Part shown: piece by piece, positions 7,663 through 17,331 of the stretch
Position numbering within the stretch: position 1 is the stretch's first letter
How the letters are laid out: each line of letters begins with the position of its first letter
Origin: Sphingobacterium nematocida
GTDB lineage: Bacteria > Bacteroidota > Bacteroidia > Sphingobacteriales > Sphingobacteriaceae
Length of the DNA stretch: 64,000 nt
Assembly: GCF_900168125.1 (NCBI RefSeq)
Contig: NZ_FUZF01000001.1
Coordinates: forward strand, 186,001 to 250,000
Direction: 5' to 3'
Made by a program: the position numbers and the translations under genes
The notes under the pieces: generated by a model
The model's input: the letters and a program-made list of their open reading frames with translations, nothing else
What the model was told of the DNA's origin: nothing
Databases searched by the model: none

Positions 7663-10049
7663 ATTTTAAATAGCTCTTTCAATTTGCTATCTAACTTCGC
7701 ATCATCTGCCCCCATATAGGTACCTATGTGATTAAAATCTTTGTCAAACAATATTTTAGTTGGAAAAGCCTGAATTTTAAAAGCCTGAAGAGGGTCAAAA
7801 CCGGAACCTTCCCGGTCATCAGCGATTAATTGAAGCCAAGGTAGACCGTCCATTTGAATGGCAGATTTCCAATTATTTTCTTTGATAGACCAAGGTCCCG
7901 ATCCTTCAGAGCTAACACCTACAATCTCTAAACCCGCTTCTTTGTACTTTCCATAAAGTTCTTTCAAATGTGGATTGCCAGCTCGGCATGGCGCGCACCA
8001 AGACCCCCAGAAGTCTACCAATACATATTTATTTTTTATAGCAGCCTTACCCTGGATTTTATTATTCATATCCTTTTTCAACATCAATTTGACGAGTAAG
8101 GCATGATTTGCTTCCGTACCTTTAGGTTTATTTTTATCTAAATATTCAGTCAGTTTAGGTAATTCTTTAAAATCCTGAACCATCTGATTACGCAGGGTAC
8201 TGTAATTAGAATCAACATTAAGGTAATGACTCAATATCTCCTGTGCCCAATTTATTTCATTTTGCGCATACACTTTTGCCAATTGATAGCTAATTGAGGT
8301 TTTATAATCGAAATCAGCGCGAGTATTCTCTCCATGCGTGTCTATGAGAAATAATTTTGAAATCAATGGCTCTCCATACTTCCTAAGAAACGTATTTTTA
8401 TCAGCTGCATTTGTCTTTTTTAAGACCTCTTTAAAAAGCTGACTGTAACTATTATCATATTCTTCTGCTATCCTGAATAATCCCAGCGTACTCAGCATCA
8501 TTTTATCCATAACCGCAAAAGCCAAATTATTAAAATAGGGATCGGCATTCATAAGAGGTAATAACTTAGCCAGCGATTCCGCCTTTGCAGTGAGATCATT
8601 GATTTCAGTATGGTATTTTTTTGCTTCCGTCCAGCTTTTCTGTTTAGCAAAGTAAATAGCTAGCTCTTTAGCCATTCCATCGCGCATCATAGCTAGATCC
8701 TTCACACTTAAATCTGCCAGTTTAATAAAACTGTCATAAGCTAAAGCCTTGCTTTCGGGGTTATCCGCTTTATTAAACTGCTCAAAAGGTACAGCGGTCA
8801 ATCTCACTTTTTCGGCCCGATGGCGATTCGCTTCATCGCCCATCAGCTCCGCCAGCAGCAAATCTAAACGCTTAGAATTAGTATGATTATTACCTTCTAT
8901 ACGAGCCAGTATCTTACCTGTATTATCGATTAAGATTTTGGTAGGATAACCTAATACGACATAACTTCTATCGGGGTGCTTTAAATCCCGCGAAGATCGG
9001 AAAGTCTGCAACCAAGGTAATCCCTGTCTTGCAATCTCCGCACGTAAGATTTCTTCCATCTTATCTAAGTCTGAACCATTTTCATGAGCTATTCCTAAAA
9101 TTTCAAACCCTGAATCTTTATATTCCTTGTATTTTTCAATCAGCTTCGGATGCGCTTCCGCACAAGGCCCACACCACGATCCCCAAAAGTCCAATAAAAT
9201 ATATTTGCTTTTTTTAACGCGATCCTGCAGGTCAATACCATTCATCTCCGTCAAGGCCGCCAATAACCTTTTGAAATTGCTGCGTTGCACATTTTCAAAT
9301 TCGGCTACTGCCGCAACATACTTATCTGTTGCATCAGGGATTGCTGCTATGATCTGGTCCTTTGCCCGTAATACATCGATATTATCTGTAGACTTTTCTG
9401 TGCTGTACTTCGCAAAAAGTGCAATAACCTCATCATATTTACCCAACGCCTGCAAAGCTTGACCATATTGGATATAATTTTTTGGACTTCTAAAGGTATT
9501 ACCCATATATTTATACAATACAGATAAATGGTCATATACATCTTGATAGGCCTTCAACCCCACTTTAGCATTCATATATGCACTAATACGGGGAGAATAA
9601 AAACCGAACAACTCCCCGTCTTTATCTTCCGCTTTGGCTAATACCGAAGAGATGCTATCCATCTGTTTGCCCACTACATCAACTATAAACTGATAATCAC
9701 CTCTCTTTAAAAACTCCTCATAAAATCGCACATCAACCTGTTCACGAAAAATCTGTACCCCATCGGATTTTTTCATCCATCGTACTGTATTTTCCTTATC
9801 TCCAAGTGCTATATATTCAAAGGCGATGGAATAGGAAAAGTAAGGATCGGCTTTTGGAAAAGCTTTAATCAAAGCCTGGGTTTCCGCATTATTATAGAGT
9901 AAAAGCTTTTTACTTAAATCATCCTCTTCAGAAATCTCCTTCCTCAATTCCTGAATGCGTATTTGCGGGCTAGGCAGTTCTTGCGCGCTAGCCGTAGACA
10001 TACCTACAATGGCTGAAGCGAGCAATAAAAATTTCAAGTTCTTTTTCAT
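7659..10049 (-). CDS. Tandem double-thioredoxin TlpA-like protein
   Basis: A 796-residue protein with two complete TlpA modules in one chain. I start it at the ATG at 10049 because this gives a clean signal peptide (MKKNLKFLLLASA...ASAQ); an upstream ATG at 10067 adds only six residues. Module 1 has a helical region (~24-275) and a redoxin domain with WCGPC (Cys293, Cys296) and GYPTKILID. Module 2 has a second helical region (~410-665) and a redoxin domain with WCAPC (Cys685, Cys688) and AFPTKILFD. The repeat layout suggests fusion of two tandem paralogues. It follows the PKD-like lipoprotein gene by ~20 bp and overlaps the next TlpA-like gene by 4 bp. Two active sites per chain could allow relay chemistry; that is inference. 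Confidence 0.88.
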   Translation of the reverse strand: MKKNLKFLLLASAIVGMSTASAQELPSPQIRIQELRKEISEEDDLSKKLLLYNNAETQALIKAFPKADPYFSYSIAFEYIALGDKENTVRWMKKSDGVQIFREQVDVRFYEEFLKRGDYQFIVDVVGKQMDSISSVLAKAEDKDGELFGFYSPRISAYMNAKVGLKAYQDVYDHLSVLYKYMGNTFRSPKNYIQYGQALQALGKYDEVIALFAKYSTEKSTDNIDVLRAKDQIIAAIPDATDKYVAAVAEFENVQRSNFKRLLAALTEMNGIDLQDRVKKSKYILLDFWGSWCGPCAEAHPKLIEKYKEYKDSGFEILGIAHENGSDLDKMEEILRAEIARQGLPWLQTFRSSRDLKHPDRSYVVLGYPTKILIDNTGKILARIEGNNHTNSKRLDLLLAELMGDEANRHRAEKVRLTAVPFEQFNKADNPESKALAYDSFIKLADLSVKDLAMMRDGMAKELAIYFAKQKSWTEAKKYHTEINDLTAKAESLAKLLPLMNADPYFNNLAFAVMDKMMLSTLGLFRIAEEYDNSYSQLFKEVLKKTNAADKNTFLRKYGEPLISKLFLIDTHGENTRADFDYKTSISYQLAKVYAQNEINWAQEILSHYLNVDSNYSTLRNQMVQDFKELPKLTEYLDKNKPKGTEANHALLVKLMLKKDMNNKIQGKAAIKNKYVLVDFWGSWCAPCRAGNPHLKELYGKYKEAGLEIVGVSSEGSGPWSIKENNWKSAIQMDGLPWLQLIADDREGSGFDPLQAFKIQAFPTKILFDKDFNHIGTYMGADDAKLDSKLKELFKI

Positions 10050-10070
10050 AATAGTTATAATTAGCAATTG

Positions 10071-11636
10071 TTAATTCCTGCCTCTCCAGGATATGTTTTT
10101 AACCTTTACGAGATTGGTCCATTTTTCATTAGCCACGGGTGTTATTTCCACTGTGTTTGGGTTTGTGCCCATTGTAAACCGCTGCAATACACCCTTATCG
10201 GTATTATTATAACTGGCGATGTACAAAGAATTAGCACCAAGGTTGATTTGCGTACCGAATTTGATCATCGTAATCGGATCAGAACCTGTAGGCGACAACG
10301 CGTACAGTCGTTCATTACCTGGGTTATAGTCATAAGCAAATAATTTATTATCAACCAAATAAAATAGAACGGTACGGTTAGACGCGAAAGCATACTGCGT
10401 GGCTCGATCAATATTTGCAGCTATGGTCTTATTAATCGGGAAATACCCATTTCGTGCCGGAATCGCCCCGTTCACGTAGAAGCGATAGATAAACAAATCT
10501 TGCTGCTGATCTTTCATCAAAGCAAAAGAATTACCATTCGTGGCAGCCTCATCCCCATTAAGCGTATTCTCTCCATAAATTAGTGTACGCCCAGTACCGG
10601 CTTGGTTCCAGGGAAAAAGTTCACCACCGGCATCGACCAACTTTTGAGATGCACTGACAAAATAATAGGTCGGAATATAAAGGAAGCGTTCGTTTGTCTG
10701 ATCGTACCAGATCATGGACGCACTCGACCGCGGAGAATAAAATAAATAAGGGGACGCCTTATAAAAAACTTCTAGGTTATCTGATGTAGAATTAATCGGA
10801 TTACCAAAGAAATCTCCTGCATTTTCAACAAGATTTGGGCCGAACATATAGCCCCCTTTGGTCACGGTAACCCGAGCGGATTGAAAAAGATCACCCAATG
10901 TCCCCGCCATATTATAAGATTGTGGGCCAATAGCAACTGGTTGAAGCTCTTCTGCTGTAAGTGGATACTTCGAAAAAACAGATTTTCCGAAATTATTTTC
11001 CACGGAAGAATTTAATGTCGTCCGATCCAAAAAATAAGATCCACTTTCCGTCAGCAACCATAATTTTACGTATGGATCTAGTAAACTGGGCGCGTATTGG
11101 ATGGAAATAGGGCCTTTAAGTTTTGGCAGTTCACTACCTACCAATAACCTTCTGGCCACACTGGTATCCGCAGCCATGACGAGCATATCTACATCCACAT
11201 GTTCGTTTTCATCCTCGCCAATTAACATAATCCCTCGTGAAAAAGCAGAACCAACTACAAGTTCAGAAGATTTGGTCCAACGCAAATTAGTCTCCTTATC
11301 AAAAACATGTAAATCCAACGCGTACGTTCCTGGGGGGATCTGGACAAAATAATTCAGGTTTAGTGTGCGAGCTAATGTATCTTCTCTTCTTGTGGGATCT
11401 TTGGCTATCCAAAGGAATTCATAGCGATTTTCATCCTGTATATCCAAAGAAGAAGAAAAGGAAGGCGCTATCTTTAAAGTATCTATGCTCGCTCGCATTT
11501 GATAATTTTCTGCCAATCCCGTTATGCTTATATCATTAATATCTTTGTAATGATAGTTGCCCAAATCCTTGGTACAAGCAGCAAAAAAGCCAACAGTTGT
11601 CAAAGCAATTAAAAGGTGCTTATAGGAATATTTCAT
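10071..11636 (-). CDS. PKD-like family surface lipoprotein (locus A)
   Basis: A 521-residue lipoprotein encoded after SusC, SusD and DUF4843 genes. The ATG at 11636 is preferred over 11660 because it gives a canonical lipoprotein signal with lipobox FAAC (Cys21). The first ~130 residues carry a PKD-like immunoglobulin-type region (GNYHYKDINDISITGLAENY). The rest contains RGIMLIGEDENE and blade-like strands such as LFAYDYNPGNERLYAL, consistent with a beta-propeller. It is clearly paralogous to 35776-37335 in locus C and more distantly to 26953-28515 in locus B. I infer a surface-exposed accessory protein of the SusCD complex, possibly binding substrate. No catalytic motif is recognisable. Confidence 0.8.
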   Translation of the reverse strand: MKYSYKHLLIALTTVGFFAACTKDLGNYHYKDINDISITGLAENYQMRASIDTLKIAPSFSSSLDIQDENRYEFLWIAKDPTRREDTLARTLNLNYFVQIPPGTYALDLHVFDKETNLRWTKSSELVVGSAFSRGIMLIGEDENEHVDVDMLVMAADTSVARRLLVGSELPKLKGPISIQYAPSLLDPYVKLWLLTESGSYFLDRTTLNSSVENNFGKSVFSKYPLTAEELQPVAIGPQSYNMAGTLGDLFQSARVTVTKGGYMFGPNLVENAGDFFGNPINSTSDNLEVFYKASPYLFYSPRSSASMIWYDQTNERFLYIPTYYFVSASQKLVDAGGELFPWNQAGTGRTLIYGENTLNGDEAATNGNSFALMKDQQQDLFIYRFYVNGAIPARNGYFPINKTIAANIDRATQYAFASNRTVLFYLVDNKLFAYDYNPGNERLYALSPTGSDPITMIKFGTQINLGANSLYIASYNNTDKGVLQRFTMGTNPNTVEITPVANEKWTNLVKVKNISWRGRN

Positions 11637-11666
11637 ACTGTGAGATTTAAAATTGATCATTCGTTT

Positions 11667-12542
11667 TTATTTTTTATAGGGCACGCCAACATATGATTTC
11701 CAAGATACACCTGTGACCCACATTAATCGTCCATCTTCTTCTACTATCGGATCTCCTGCACTCATCCTAGCTGTTAGGTATTTAACCATCTCTCTAGTAG
11801 TCAGATTGATCAATACAGCAGGCATAGTTTCCCTAGTACTAAAACTGTCATAGGTTAAATTCATCAGCTCGCACATGAGTAAGAGTTTTTTCTCTGAATA
11901 GTTGCCCCAATTGCCTGTTTCTTCATTGGTACCTTCTACGATTAGACCAGACCAACCTCCAGGTCTTGGTAAATAATCACTGATTAGGATTTCATGTATA
12001 GATGCATCAAAATTTGATACAATTGCTTCGTCTGTAGCATCAAGACCAGGGATAGCATCCCAATCTGGAAAGGATAAGCCTAATTGTTCATTCGGTACTA
12101 ATCGTAATCCGATCTGTTTTGACGCTAGCTTTAAATCCCCAGTGCGTAGGATCGTGATTGGAACATAGGTCAGCACCTGACCTGCCGGTATGGTATAAGA
12201 ATCTGCTAATGGTTTGTAATGTATGTTGATTTCAGCGGTCGTAACCTCTGGATTAATAACCACCTGAAAACTGCGATCATATTTTTTTACAGGGCCAGTG
12301 ACCATCACTTTGAGGTGAATGGTTGTATCCGAGCCGGAAACATTTCCGAGTTGTAATTTACTTGTGGGAATAAAGGGCCAACTCGATTGAAGTCCCGAAT
12401 TGGATCCACCTTGAACGGCAAAATATATACCTTCCACACCTTCATAAGACATTATTCCCTTTTCGCAGGAACTAAAAAAAGCTGCGAAGCAGACCATGCC
12501 AATACTGCTGTAAGTACCTAATTTATATAAGTTAAATTTCAT
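11667..12542 (-). CDS. DUF4843 lipoprotein (locus A)
   Basis: A 291-residue lipoprotein with lipobox FSSC (Cys26). It resembles the DUF4843 family, small beta-rich lipoproteins commonly encoded directly after SusD in Bacteroidota. Conserved blocks shared with the locus C copy include GIYFAVQ near the N-terminus, LRLVPNEQLGLSFPDWDAIPG, and the C-terminal DGRLMWVTGVSWKSYVG. It lies 29 bp downstream of the SusD gene and 31 bp upstream of the PKD-like gene. The family function is not established; position suggests a surface subunit accompanying SusD. Family assignment is by recognised pattern and synteny, not by a search. Confidence 0.78.
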   Translation of the reverse strand: MKFNLYKLGTYSSIGMVCFAAFFSSCEKGIMSYEGVEGIYFAVQGGSNSGLQSSWPFIPTSKLQLGNVSGSDTTIHLKVMVTGPVKKYDRSFQVVINPEVTTAEINIHYKPLADSYTIPAGQVLTYVPITILRTGDLKLASKQIGLRLVPNEQLGLSFPDWDAIPGLDATDEAIVSNFDASIHEILISDYLPRPGGWSGLIVEGTNEETGNWGNYSEKKLLLMCELMNLTYDSFSTRETMPAVLINLTTREMVKYLTARMSAGDPIVEEDGRLMWVTGVSWKSYVGVPYKK

Positions 12543-12570
12543 AATTTCTATTTTTAATGATCAACATAAA

Positions 12571-14034
12571 CTATTGGCGAAGTGACGTCTCACTTTCGGG
12601 CAAAGGCACCCGGTATGAATTTAAAGGCATAGGTTTCGTACCCGTAAGCCCGACATGATTGGGTAACTCTGTAAAGCCTAATCTTTTATAATAAAAAAAT
12701 TGTTGCCCCTCACAAACAAACTCTCTTCTGTACTCACTGGTAATAATCTGTTGCAGTGCAGCGCTGGTCGCAGCCGTTAGCGAAAACGCATTTCTATGCA
12801 GTCTTAGGGCATTAATATAGGTCAAACCTTCTGTCAGATCTGTACTGCATTCTGCCGCGATGAGATACAGCTCACTGACCCGTAATAGGGGTATCATATA
12901 GCGTCCTGGTCCATCCACGTCATCTTTAAATTTTTGATTCGTAGTCAAAGTAGTACCAGTCAGTGCATAGGGTTCCCAGATCTTTCGCCTGTAATCATTT
13001 TGGTCATCGTACATGGCGTTTACCCTGGTAACATCCGTATTCCCGGCATTTGGTGCCAATCTGATGCTAGGATTTATTGCCGGAGAAAAAAGGTTATTAT
13101 AAACTTCCACTCGGTTAATGGTATACATCGCGAACATTACTTCAGAAGTAAACAAGCGATCCGGAAGGGAAATATTCATCGCGTCTGCAGAAGTAACAAA
13201 TGGGAATAAGGGATTTTGATCTGTTTGCACTAAAGCAATTGTCTCTTTGGCCAAAGCTCCTGCATTCGTTTTATCATTCATCCACAAATATGCCCGAGAT
13301 AACAGCAGGTTCGTCGCATAATAATTTAACCTATACTGTCTATAGTTTAAGCTATTATCGCCATTTGTTCCATTTTGATTACCTATACCTGTGCTCAATA
13401 TGGGATCTGCCTTTCTTAAATATTCCTGTGCAGCAATTAGATCTGCTAACACCAAATCCATTACCTCTACAGAAGAATAAAGTGGAGCAATTTCTTTGCT
13501 CGCCTTGAGGTAATAAGGCATAACAGGTACAACTTTTTCAGAGGCTGACCAAGCTGGACCAAATAAACGCAGCAAATCAAAATGTATGTATGCACGCAAG
13601 GCCAATGCTTCACCTTTCACTAAACTGAAATAGGGCTCAGGCAATACTGCAGTAGGCGCCTCACCGACTTTCTCTAAGAGAATATTGAGGTTACGGATAA
13701 TGCTATAACTTTTTTGCCATACACCTTCAAAACCAGACTTATTTATTGCAGCGGTATAATCAAAAGTACCAAAGTAAAAGTAGGGGTTATTATGCCTTCC
13801 TAGCACATAATATTGTCCCATGGCATCCACGGAACCCGCTGTTAGAAACTGTCCATAGAGGCTAGGATCTGCCATTTCTACGTATACGCCATTCAGCGCT
13901 TTCAGGTACCCTTCTCGGGAGGAAAACAGGAGATCTTCCGAAATCCGGTCAGTAGGTTGCACATCAATCCACTTGCCACAGGAACAGAGTAGAGTGATAC
14001 AGAGTATACTAAAATATTTTATAGTGTGTTTCAT
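12571..14034 (-). CDS. SusD/RagB family substrate-binding lipoprotein (locus A)
   Basis: A 487-residue outer-membrane lipoprotein that caps the SusC barrel and captures substrate at the cell surface. The ATG at 14034 gives a short lipoprotein signal with Cys17/Cys19 (LLCSC), followed by the typical SusD start GKWIDVQPTDRISEDLLF. The TPR-like core shows GEALALRAYIHFDLLRLFGP, a hallmark of the family, and the C-terminus has YRREFVCEGQQFFYYKRLG. It sits 24 bp downstream of the SusC gene. The closest paralogue in the window is 38329-39795, sharing NGVYVEMA and LYGQFLTAG blocks. In this family the ligand may be a glycan or a peptide (RagB of Porphyromonas binds peptides), so sequence alone does not define it. 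Confidence 0.93.
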   Translation of the reverse strand: MKHTIKYFSILCITLLCSCGKWIDVQPTDRISEDLLFSSREGYLKALNGVYVEMADPSLYGQFLTAGSVDAMGQYYVLGRHNNPYFYFGTFDYTAAINKSGFEGVWQKSYSIIRNLNILLEKVGEAPTAVLPEPYFSLVKGEALALRAYIHFDLLRLFGPAWSASEKVVPVMPYYLKASKEIAPLYSSVEVMDLVLADLIAAQEYLRKADPILSTGIGNQNGTNGDNSLNYRQYRLNYYATNLLLSRAYLWMNDKTNAGALAKETIALVQTDQNPLFPFVTSADAMNISLPDRLFTSEVMFAMYTINRVEVYNNLFSPAINPSIRLAPNAGNTDVTRVNAMYDDQNDYRRKIWEPYALTGTTLTTNQKFKDDVDGPGRYMIPLLRVSELYLIAAECSTDLTEGLTYINALRLHRNAFSLTAATSAALQQIITSEYRREFVCEGQQFFYYKRLGFTELPNHVGLTGTKPMPLNSYRVPLPESETSLRQ

Positions 14035-14058
14035 TGATTTACGTATTAAAAGGAACAA

Positions 14059-17000
14059 TTAAAAACCTAGTGACAGGGAAAACGATACCGAACGTGCAAA
14101 GGGGTATTCTGTACCTCGCTCATTCAAAATAGTTGACAGATAAAAGATGTCGTTCATATATGCCCGAGCCATTAATGAGGACACACCCACTGATTTTAAC
14201 CAATTCTTATTATTCGTTTCATAACCTAAAGAGAAAGATTCACCGATCAGGTGGTTATTGTCTGCCACAAACCGGGATGACATCGGCGTCGCATCAAATC
14301 TGGATATTGCTTTAAACGAAGCCTGATCTCCTGCTTCTTGCCAGCGATCATATAAAGCGCGTTTATCTTGATTAAATCTTAATTTGTCATTACTGATATT
14401 TTCCACTTTGTCATATAGGGTTTGCAGGAATGCCTGACCACCATAACGGTAACGTATATCTACCGAGGCTGAAAATCCTTTGTAATAAAGCGAAGTTCCT
14501 ATCACACCTGATATCTTCGGTTCAGAATTACCGACCACCGCCTCGTCATCGTAGCTGTGTGTGAAGGTCTGCTCGCCATTTTTCTTTACAAAAATTTCAC
14601 GCCCTGTAGCTGGATCTATCCCTCGCGACTGTACCGCCCATAGATCTGTAGGACTAGCTCCATCGTAGTAGCGGGTCAAATTGCGGCTTACGTTATCATT
14701 GTTCATAAAATCTAGCGCATTTCCTAATTGATCATACGCATATTTATTTTTACTCATGTTCAATTTCATTCGCCAAGTGAAATCTTCCTTTTGTATTAAC
14801 GCCCCATTTGCCGTTAACGAAAATCCCTTCGTCAACAAACGTCCCATGTTTTCGGGAACTGACGTCAAACCTAAGGAAGAAGGGACATTAATATTAACGA
14901 GTAGCGGGTCAGTATCTTTATGGTAATAATCGGCATCGATTCGTAAGCGATTATTAAACACCATCAACTCCAGTCCTACATTCTTATTTAATGTTTTTTG
15001 CCATTTTAGATCTGGATTACCATCCGAACTCAAGATCACACTGGTTCCAAAAGGATTGCGGTTATTCTGGTTATAACGGTAAATCCGCATCGCGATGTAA
15101 TCACTAAAATTTTGATTACCTGGATTACCAATAGATGCTCTGATCTTTAAAATGTTTAACCATTTTAAGTTTTCTGCCCCAAACCAGCGTTCTTTGTGCA
15201 TATTCCAGCCGATACCTGTAGACCATATCGTTGTAAACTGCTTGTCCGAACCATATACGGATGAACCATCCGAACGTAGTGTGCCGTCAAAAAGATACTT
15301 ATCTTGATAAGTATATCCTGTAGTGAGGTAAAAACCTGCTCCACGTCTTTTGGAATCCGTATAGACCGGCACACCCACCTCTGGGTAGCCAAATGAAAAG
15401 GCAGGGTTGGTAAACTCATCGTCAATAAATCCGGAGGCATTGTACAGACTTAGTATCGAATTATATTGCTCTATCCGTGCACCTGCAACAGCATTGATCA
15501 TGTGTTTACTGCCCAGCGTACGAACAAAAGTAAGTGCTAGATCCGAATTGTAATTTACATCATTTCCATTAGACTCGCTATACCTTCCTTGATTCTGAAT
15601 CGTAGCATTGTCAAACTCGGTATTGAAGGGTGAGCGGAAAATCTCGGTACGGGCAGTCGATTTAACCACACCTATTCGCGTACGTAAATTCAACCCCTGC
15701 TGTATATCCCATAGAAATTCAAAGTTATTGGTGAAACCATTGGATTTCTCTTGGTTCAAATTATTGTTATTAAAGTTCCAGAGTGGATTGAAGCTGACAG
15801 CCCTGGGCTGCCATTGTTTTATGATATGGCCATCTTCCTCACGTTTCCTGAAATATGGATTTGTATTGGCAAAATCAGCAAAAGAAACCGGTTCTCTATT
15901 GGCTGTTATCAAGTCTAACGTCAATGAGTTAGAAAATGACAAATTACCCTTTCGATAGATCAATTTGGTATTGCCAGAAGTCGTTGTACGATCTGACAAT
16001 TTCATCACGCCGGGTTGTTTTCCATAGGATAAAGTGAGCATGTAGCGTAGATTTTTATCTCCACCTTCTGCAGATATATTCTGCCTATGAACAAAAGCTG
16101 TTCGTAAAGGCTCGGCCAACCAGTAGGAATCTACACCACGTTCAATTTCTTTTCGAACTTCGTAATACTGCTTTTCGTAATCTTGGTAGTCTATGGCGTT
16201 AAAAACCCCATAGTAGCCCGACTTTAATTCAAATTCCAGCTTTTCCTTTGCATTCATCAAATTATAATCCGTAAGATCAGCAAATGAAAAAGAGGTATTG
16301 GCACTATAATTAATTCTTAATTCGCCTGGCTTTGGTCTTTTAGTCTCGACCACGACTACTCCATTTGCCGCCTTAGACCCGTAAATAGCGGTTGCTGTCG
16401 CATCTTTTAAAATGGTAATGGACTCAATGCGATCCATGCTAAAATCATTGATTACGGCAAGATTACTTTCAAAACCGTCCAAAATAAATAACGGCTGATT
16501 CAGATTGGCGCCGAATTCATTACTTATGCCGACCACACTGCTTTTTCCATTGATTTCAAGGTTGGGCAATCGGTTGGGATCTGAGCCAAATTGATTGCTT
16601 TCCATAATCTGAAAGGCTGGATCTAAGGTTTTCAAGCTTTGCAATACGTTTTGGTTACCAACCATTTTGAGTTCCTTGGCTGTATAAGTTGCTGCAGAGC
16701 CCGTAAAGCTTTCCTTCTTCCTTTGGTAAATACCTGTTATGACTACATCATCTATGGTTTCACCCTCCTCTTCAAGTTCAATAACATAGAAAAATTTATC
16801 CATGGTATTTATCTTAGCTTTTTTGTAACCAATAAAGCTAAACTGTAGCTCTTTGATCGTTGAATAGGTCGGAACATGAAAAAAACCACGGGCATCCGTT
16901 TTTTGTAAAGACATCTCCATCTCATTAATTCGTAAGTTGACATCTGCCAGTGGAAGCTTCGTTTTTTTGGAAATCACTTGTCCTAGAATAGTTCCTTTTC

Positions 17001-17313
17001 TTCCTGGCTTTTCTCCAATAACAATAGCATTTCCGGTCGTCTTTACGATAAACCCGGTTTTATCATTAAAATAGGTATTCAATAAGAGACTGAGATCTAC
17101 ATCAACTGGTTGGTTAATATCAATCACGGTTTGAATATTGAGACTTGTAGATCCCAGCATGATATCCTTTCCGGTCTGCTTTTTGATCTGTTTGAAAAGT
17201 TGTTCCAATGTCATACTCTCCTGCCGGAGGTTTACCTGCTGCGCATAGCCATAACTAGCTAATACCAACAGACTAAACGTAAGGAGTCTTTGTGGTTTAA
17301 ATTTTAAATTCAT
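14059..17313 (-). CDS. SusC/RagA TonB-dependent transporter (locus A)
   Basis: A 1084-residue outer-membrane active transporter. It has a signal peptide to ~residue 24, an STN domain (~30-100; typical of transporters that signal to a FecR/sigma pair), a carboxypeptidase-regulatory-like beta domain (~108-180, GTILGQVISKKTKLPLADV), then the plug with the SusC signature ILKDATATAIYGSKAANG and a 22-strand-type barrel ending in an aromatic residue (SLSLGF). The STN domain fits transcriptional control by the FecR gene ending 18 bp upstream. It shares long blocks with the locus C SusC (RKKESFTGSxATYT, QNVLQSLKTLDPAFQI), indicating duplication. The substrate is inferred to be peptide-like from the neighbouring proteases. 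Confidence 0.95.
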   Translation of the reverse strand: MNLKFKPQRLLTFSLLVLASYGYAQQVNLRQESMTLEQLFKQIKKQTGKDIMLGSTSLNIQTVIDINQPVDVDLSLLLNTYFNDKTGFIVKTTGNAIVIGEKPGRKGTILGQVISKKTKLPLADVNLRINEMEMSLQKTDARGFFHVPTYSTIKELQFSFIGYKKAKINTMDKFFYVIELEEEGETIDDVVITGIYQRKKESFTGSAATYTAKELKMVGNQNVLQSLKTLDPAFQIMESNQFGSDPNRLPNLEINGKSSVVGISNEFGANLNQPLFILDGFESNLAVINDFSMDRIESITILKDATATAIYGSKAANGVVVVETKRPKPGELRINYSANTSFSFADLTDYNLMNAKEKLEFELKSGYYGVFNAIDYQDYEKQYYEVRKEIERGVDSYWLAEPLRTAFVHRQNISAEGGDKNLRYMLTLSYGKQPGVMKLSDRTTTSGNTKLIYRKGNLSFSNSLTLDLITANREPVSFADFANTNPYFRKREEDGHIIKQWQPRAVSFNPLWNFNNNNLNQEKSNGFTNNFEFLWDIQQGLNLRTRIGVVKSTARTEIFRSPFNTEFDNATIQNQGRYSESNGNDVNYNSDLALTFVRTLGSKHMINAVAGARIEQYNSILSLYNASGFIDDEFTNPAFSFGYPEVGVPVYTDSKRRGAGFYLTTGYTYQDKYLFDGTLRSDGSSVYGSDKQFTTIWSTGIGWNMHKERWFGAENLKWLNILKIRASIGNPGNQNFSDYIAMRIYRYNQNNRNPFGTSVILSSDGNPDLKWQKTLNKNVGLELMVFNNRLRIDADYYHKDTDPLLVNINVPSSLGLTSVPENMGRLLTKGFSLTANGALIQKEDFTWRMKLNMSKNKYAYDQLGNALDFMNNDNVSRNLTRYYDGASPTDLWAVQSRGIDPATGREIFVKKNGEQTFTHSYDDEAVVGNSEPKISGVIGTSLYYKGFSASVDIRYRYGGQAFLQTLYDKVENISNDKLRFNQDKRALYDRWQEAGDQASFKAISRFDATPMSSRFVADNNHLIGESFSLGYETNNKNWLKSVGVSSLMARAYMNDIFYLSTILNERGTEYPFARSVSFSLSLGF

Positions 17314-17331
17314 TAAATAATGGTTAGTTTT

